From: Coprococcus sp.
GTDB lineage: Bacteria > Bacillota > Clostridia > Lachnospirales > Lachnospiraceae
Length of the DNA stretch: 64,000 bases
Direction of reading: 5' to 3'
NCBI GenBank assembly: GCA_017935345.1
Contig: JAGBHU010000053.1
Location: 1 to 64,000 of the forward strand
Positions 59,782 through 64,000 of this stretch are shown here, piece by piece. The notes below the pieces were generated by a model, which did no database searches, was not told the DNA's origin, and worked only from the letters and a program-made list of their open reading frames with translations. Made by a program: the position numbers and the translations under genes. Positions within the stretch are counted from its first letter, which is position 1. The number at the start of each line of letters is the position of its first letter.

Positions 59782-62445
59782 ATGAATCGATATGGGCAGT
59801 TAGTATACAAATATCTGAAAAATAATAAGAAGCGTACGGTATCTACGATACTTGGTGTCGTGATGAGCGCAATTCTTATATTTGGTGTAATCAATATCAT
59901 TTTTTGCCAACTGCAAAAGGGAATTGATAATGCCAAAGAAATGTATAACTTTGATGCGGTATTTTATAATCTTGGAGAAAATGATGCGAAGGTAATACAG
60001 AATTATCCCGGGGTGGCGGTAAGTTATACCGGTGGCTTTGATGAGAAGGTGTTTTCGGGAAATAATATTGTATTCGTAGATGATTTTAATCACAATCCCT
60101 ATAATATAAAGCTGGAGACCGGTCATTATCCAAATGGAGAACATCAGGTCCTTCTGAATGCCACGACGGAAACAGGTTATCATGTAGGAGATGTTATTAC
60201 TCTTTTAGCGGATAAAACAGGCTTAAATGAAGATACAGACCTTGAAATAGTCGGCACATTTACAGTTCAGGGTGATTACCGAAAAATATCAGGTTATGAA
60301 TATTCATATATAGAGTATATAGGCTGTACAAAGGATATTTCGATGGATATATCCGCCGTATATGTATCTTATGAAAATCCATATAATATAGCGAAGCTTT
60401 CTAAGGAGATATCAGAGACTACAGGAACGAAATATTATATCAATGATTCAATCGCTCTTTATTATAACCAGAATTCCGAGGGTAGTATACAGGCTGTATA
60501 TGCTGCAATGATGATGGCATTTATTATGGTTATTGCATGTATGGCTGCATTCGTTATAAAAAATACATTAAGGATTTCGATTGCAGAAAGAATGCGGGAT
60601 TATGGTGTACTCAGGTGTGCAGGTGCATCCCTTAAACAGCTTTCCTATATGGTAAGGAAAGAAGCACTGGTAATAGGGGGTATTTCATCGGTTATCGGGA
60701 TTGTCATATCTTATGCAATACAGTTGATATTCAGTCTGATTTCAGAGGTTTATGATTTCAGACACTTCTATATATTAAGTGCAGTAATCACTCTGTTTGT
60801 ATGTGTCATTACAATGCTTATTGCTACGATAGAACCTTGTAATATTATTAAAAGACTGACGCCGGTTGAGGCTGTAAGAAATCATATGAAGGCATCAGAC
60901 AGGGAGAAGATTAAGGAGCGGAAAGCAAAGATTATTACAAAGCTGTTTGGGATAGGCGGCTCATACGCGTACAAAAATGTAATGAGAAATCCAAAACAGT
61001 TTCTGGTAAGGGTCATTTCACTGACACTTGGAATTGTTTTATTTACCTGTACCCAGACCTTATGTAATACTTTTGAAGCACATTATAAAGATGTACTTGA
61101 GATAGGCGACGGTTATTACAACGTAGTCATTGATTATAATTATGCATTGCTTGATATGGATGCGTATGCTAATGAAGAGGATATGCCAAGCGTCGATGAG
61201 TTTTGCAGAAGGCGTGATATGGCAGCTTTGGAACTGAAGCAGCTTCCGGAAACAGGGGAGACCGTTCGTAAAAGAAATTTTATCGCATTGAAAGGTTATT
61301 GTCTTACAGACGGCATAGAGAAGAGAGATTTAAGGACACTTTATAAGGAAAGCTATATAAAGGCAAATCCTTATGTACAAAGCCTGCAAATGGAATATCC
61401 GGCTGATGAAAACGAAGAGGATATAAAGTATTATGAGGGGACTGCTGTCGATGTGGGACCTGTAATCGTTTCATATGATGCGGATATGTTTTACAAATAT
61501 GATGATTATCTTATTGAAGGCACCTGTGATGTGGACGAGTTGGGGGAAAACGGAATTATTTTATATAACAGGACTAAACTGCCCGGACAGGATGAGAATA
61601 CCGGAATTAGCGTGGAAAATAGTTATGATGTACTGGATTACGAGGTTGGAGATACCATTTCCTTTGTAGCAGCGCCGAAGGATGTTTATGATAAAAAGCT
61701 GAAGGCTGTAGCCCAGGAATATAACGAGTATGTACCCGGCCCTGTCAGATACAACATATATAAAGAGCTTTATGATGAGGGATACATAAAAACGTATACG
61801 ATTAAAGGGATTGTAGAAGCAAATGCATTAGAGGATGTATATGAAGAATGGAACAACGACCCACAGGTTATTATGACAAATGAGCAATTTCATGATTTCC
61901 TGCCCGGTTGGGAAGAGGATTATACCGTGGGACAGTATGTGTGCCATGCGGACGGTTTTGATTATGATGTATACAATATTTTGAATAAGAATAATGCATA
62001 TGCACGGTATTTATATGAAGGAGAGTTTTTCAAAGGGGTTGATACGGTGGAAAAAACATGCAGTATCATACTGATTATTATATTACTGTTTATGACAATT
62101 AATATCTTTAACAATACATCAAGCAGCATGGTATTCAGAAAGGGTGAATTTGCACTCCTTAGGTGTATTGGTATGAGCAGAAGAAGGCTTACATACGTGG
62201 TTCTGCTGGAAGGGATAATCGCAACGCTGTTTGCCTCTGTTCTAGGATTGGGAATCAGTATATTTGCTGTCATAGGCATGAGGAAATATATGTATTATAC
62301 AGGATTTCCTTCTGTTGTTATCCCGTATGGAAGTATTGCATTTGCAATCTTACTGCTGTTTGCCATTATGGCATTGGCATCGTGGATTCCTCTTTTGGCC
62401 ATAAAGAATGAAATAGCACCTGCACTTGCAGAGACGGACGAATAA
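59782..62445 (+). CDS. FtsX-like ABC transporter permease (copy 1)
   Basis: 887 residues. One N-terminal membrane helix (~19-42), an extracellular region (~45-230), an FtsX-type triple-helix block (~235-365; MRDYGVLRCAGASLKQLSYMV), a helix at ~415-432, a second, larger external region (~435-755) and a closing FtsX block (~758-875; FALLRCIGMSRRRLTYVVLLEG). It works with an ATPase (none adjacent in the window) to power mechanical or peptide-resistance functions, as in BceB/MacB-like systems. AAAGGTGGG precedes the ATG. A close paralogue follows 97 bases later. Confidence 0.88.
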   Translation: MNRYGQLVYKYLKNNKKRTVSTILGVVMSAILIFGVINIIFCQLQKGIDNAKEMYNFDAVFYNLGENDAKVIQNYPGVAVSYTGGFDEKVFSGNNIVFVDDFNHNPYNIKLETGHYPNGEHQVLLNATTETGYHVGDVITLLADKTGLNEDTDLEIVGTFTVQGDYRKISGYEYSYIEYIGCTKDISMDISAVYVSYENPYNIAKLSKEISETTGTKYYINDSIALYYNQNSEGSIQAVYAAMMMAFIMVIACMAAFVIKNTLRISIAERMRDYGVLRCAGASLKQLSYMVRKEALVIGGISSVIGIVISYAIQLIFSLISEVYDFRHFYILSAVITLFVCVITMLIATIEPCNIIKRLTPVEAVRNHMKASDREKIKERKAKIITKLFGIGGSYAYKNVMRNPKQFLVRVISLTLGIVLFTCTQTLCNTFEAHYKDVLEIGDGYYNVVIDYNYALLDMDAYANEEDMPSVDEFCRRRDMAALELKQLPETGETVRKRNFIALKGYCLTDGIEKRDLRTLYKESYIKANPYVQSLQMEYPADENEEDIKYYEGTAVDVGPVIVSYDADMFYKYDDYLIEGTCDVDELGENGIILYNRTKLPGQDENTGISVENSYDVLDYEVGDTISFVAAPKDVYDKKLKAVAQEYNEYVPGPVRYNIYKELYDEGYIKTYTIKGIVEANALEDVYEEWNNDPQVIMTNEQFHDFLPGWEEDYTVGQYVCHADGFDYDVYNILNKNNAYARYLYEGEFFKGVDTVEKTCSIILIIILLFMTINIFNNTSSSMVFRKGEFALLRCIGMSRRRLTYVVLLEGIIATLFASVLGLGISIFAVIGMRKYMYYTGFPSVVIPYGSIAFAILLLFAIMALASWIPLLAIKNEIAPALAETDE

Positions 62446-62458
62446 TGAATGTTGTTTT

Positions 62459-62496
62459 TTACGAAATCGTAAGACATATATTCACGGTATTGTAAG
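62459..62496 (+). promoter_or_regulatory. Candidate response-regulator site before permease 2
   Basis: Palindrome TTACGA-AA-TCGTAA followed by TGTAAG at 62491-62496, again 23 bases after CGTAAG (62468-62473), with TTCAC at the same position between as in the first copy. Confidence 0.6.
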
Positions 62497-62542
62497 TTAT
62501 GGGGTTTAGCATATGGAATATATGAAAAAATGGAGGTGCAAC

Positions 62543-64000
62543 ATGAACAGGTACGGGCAATTGGTATATAAGTATCTGAAAAACAATAAGAAGCGTACGG
62601 TATCTACGATACTTGGTGTCGTGATGGGCGCAATTCTGATATTTGGCGTAATCAATATTGTTTTTTGTCAGATACAAAAGGGACTTGATAATGCCAAAGA
62701 AATGTATCGTTTTGATGCGGTATTTTACAATTTGGGTGAAAATGATGCGAAGGTGATACAGAACTATCCCGGCGTGAAGACAAGCTATCCCGGAGGGTTT
62801 GATGAGAAGATGTTTATGGCTGAGGGGATTGTGTTTGTAGATGATTTCAATGAGAATCCCTATAACATCGAATTAAAGACCGGTACTTATCCAAAAGAGA
62901 AAAACCAGATTATTGCAAATGTCACTACGGAGACAGGCTTTTGCGTAGGAGATATTGTTACTTTATATTCAGGTAATACAGGATTTGATAAGGATATAGA
63001 CCTTGAGGTGGTTGGCACATTTACATTAAATGGAGATTTTAATGATATATCCTACTATGAGTATTCATTTATCAATTATATGGGTTTTACGGGGGATATT
63101 CCGGAAAATATATCAGCGGTATATGTATCCTATGAGAATCCATATAAGCTCTCTAAACTTACAAAGGAGATTGCAGAGACGACAGGGACAGAATATTTTA
63201 TCAATGATTCGATAGCCCTTTATTATAATCAGACCTCTGACGGAAGTATACAGGCTATATTTGCAGCACTGGTATTTGCATTGATTGTTATTATCGCATG
63301 CATGGCGGCATTTGTTATCAAGAACACGTTAAGACTTTCCGTTGCAGAGAGAATGAAAGATTATGGTGTACTCAGATGTGCCGGTGCTTCTCTCAAGCAG
63401 CTTTCCTATATGGTTAGGAAGGAAGCTCTGATGATCGGCGGCATTTCCTCAATGCTTGGAATCATCATATCCTATGTAATTCAGGTTATATTTAGTCTGG
63501 TATCTGTCGTTTATGATTTCAGGCATTTCTATATGTTAGGTGCCGTCATAACGATATTGGTATGTGTAATCACAATGCTCATTGCGACGATAGAGCCATG
63601 CAATATTATCAAAAGGCTGACGCCGGTTGAAGCTGTAAGAAATCATATGAAGACTTCTGACAAAGAGATCATTAAGCTTCGTAAAGCAAAGCTTGTAACA
63701 AAATTATTTGGCATAGGTGGTTCTTATGCCTATAAGAACGTGATGAGAAATCCAAAGCAGTTTGTGACGCGAGTGCTTTCTCTTACACTTGGAATTGTAC
63801 TGTTTACCTGTACACAGACAATATGTGATTCATTTCAGGAGCATTATAGAGAGTCACTTGGGATTGGTGATGTTTACTATAATGTAGTTATTGACTATGA
63901 AGAGGCATGGATAGACATTGTGGATGACAGCGGTACAGAGACGGACATGCCAAGCGTCAGTGAGTTTTGTAAGAATCGTGATATGGCAGTTTCACAGCTG
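62543..64000 (+). CDS. FtsX-like ABC transporter permease (copy 2, truncated by window end)
   Basis: The first 486 residues of an open frame running off the window. It begins MNRYGQLVYKYLKNNKK, nearly identical to copy 1, then diverges, chiefly in the external region; the TM blocks (DYGVLRCAGASLKQLSYMVRKEAL) are almost unchanged. GGAGGTG precedes the ATG. The pair is a tandem duplication, and its external-domain divergence suggests different ligands or antimicrobials. Gene 3' end, and probably the ATPase, are outside the window. Confidence 0.87.
   Translation, partial: MNRYGQLVYKYLKNNKKRTVSTILGVVMGAILIFGVINIVFCQIQKGLDNAKEMYRFDAVFYNLGENDAKVIQNYPGVKTSYPGGFDEKMFMAEGIVFVDDFNENPYNIELKTGTYPKEKNQIIANVTTETGFCVGDIVTLYSGNTGFDKDIDLEVVGTFTLNGDFNDISYYEYSFINYMGFTGDIPENISAVYVSYENPYKLSKLTKEIAETTGTEYFINDSIALYYNQTSDGSIQAIFAALVFALIVIIACMAAFVIKNTLRLSVAERMKDYGVLRCAGASLKQLSYMVRKEALMIGGISSMLGIIISYVIQVIFSLVSVVYDFRHFYMLGAVITILVCVITMLIATIEPCNIIKRLTPVEAVRNHMKTSDKEIIKLRKAKLVTKLFGIGGSYAYKNVMRNPKQFVTRVLSLTLGIVLFTCTQTICDSFQEHYRESLGIGDVYYNVVIDYEEAWIDIVDDSGTETDMPSVSEFCKNRDMAVSQL

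Noticed and set aside
1..64000. CRISPR array, tRNA or rRNA genes
   Set aside because: No regularly spaced direct repeats with variable spacers and no tRNA- or rRNA-like sequence was seen on either strand by reading; a dedicated scan would be needed to exclude a tRNA.

Overview
The window looks like chromosome of a low-GC, spore-forming, anaerobic Firmicute, most likely a Lachnospiraceae gut commensal. This rests on AT-rich DNA with strong AGGAGG-type ribosome sites, sporulation genes (spoIIE, spoVT, yabP, yabQ), a group-B-like [FeFe] hydrogenase with a HydE maturase, a class-II galT, and several large secreted proteins with Big2-like, YDG-type and FN3-like repeats and TTEE-rich linkers. No rRNA or tRNA gene was recognised.

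Layout. 1-2.1 kb: a run of hairpins that may be the end of a TnpB-type element, an agrD-agrB quorum-sensing pair on the minus strand, and two tandem XRE regulators from a ~0.5 kb duplication. 2.3-6.9 kb: a secreted M14 carboxypeptidase and an SbcD/YhaO-YhaN-like nuclease pair. 6.9-12 kb (minus): primosome and PRPP genes (dnaD-dnaI-prs) and murC. 12.3-18.7 kb: a Big2-like secreted protein, a YwaF-like membrane protein, a dGTPase-like HD hydrolase, and a hydrogenase cluster with two small partners. 19.3-21.5 kb: an acyl-CoA synthetase and a hot-dog thioesterase. 21.5-34.8 kb: a cobalamin-riboswitch-led gene run. 35-41 kb: a HicAB toxin-antitoxin and a galactose (Leloir) locus with a divergent AraC regulator. 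41-45.5 kb: a decayed FN3 fragment, a secreted protein, and an MBOAT/DHHW polysaccharide O-acetylation pair. 45.5-54.4 kb: the conserved Clostridial block spoVT-hup-rqcP-yabP-yabQ-divIC-spoIIE-tilS-hpt-ftsH. 54.4-64 kb: a membrane lipase-like protein, a neopullulanase-type amylase, a histidine kinase, and two tandem FtsX-like ABC permeases, the second cut by the window end.

The most interesting unit is 21.5-32.4 kb. A strong promoter, a cobalamin riboswitch and an attenuator precede a 1866-aa secreted protein. That protein combines transcobalamin-like DUF4430 domains with an alpha/alpha-toroid (prenyltransferase/terpenoid-cyclase-like) domain, the two folds that make up animal intrinsic factor and transcobalamin. 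A membrane-tethered DUF4430 protein, an EcfT and one 899-residue polypeptide carrying EcfA, EcfA' and an S-component follow. I infer a surface capture-and-import system for B12 or related corrinoids. The same gene run continues without a visible terminator into a YkgJ-type protein, hydE and an orphan trpF.

All calls come from reading the sequence. Family names rest on recognised motifs, not on database searches.
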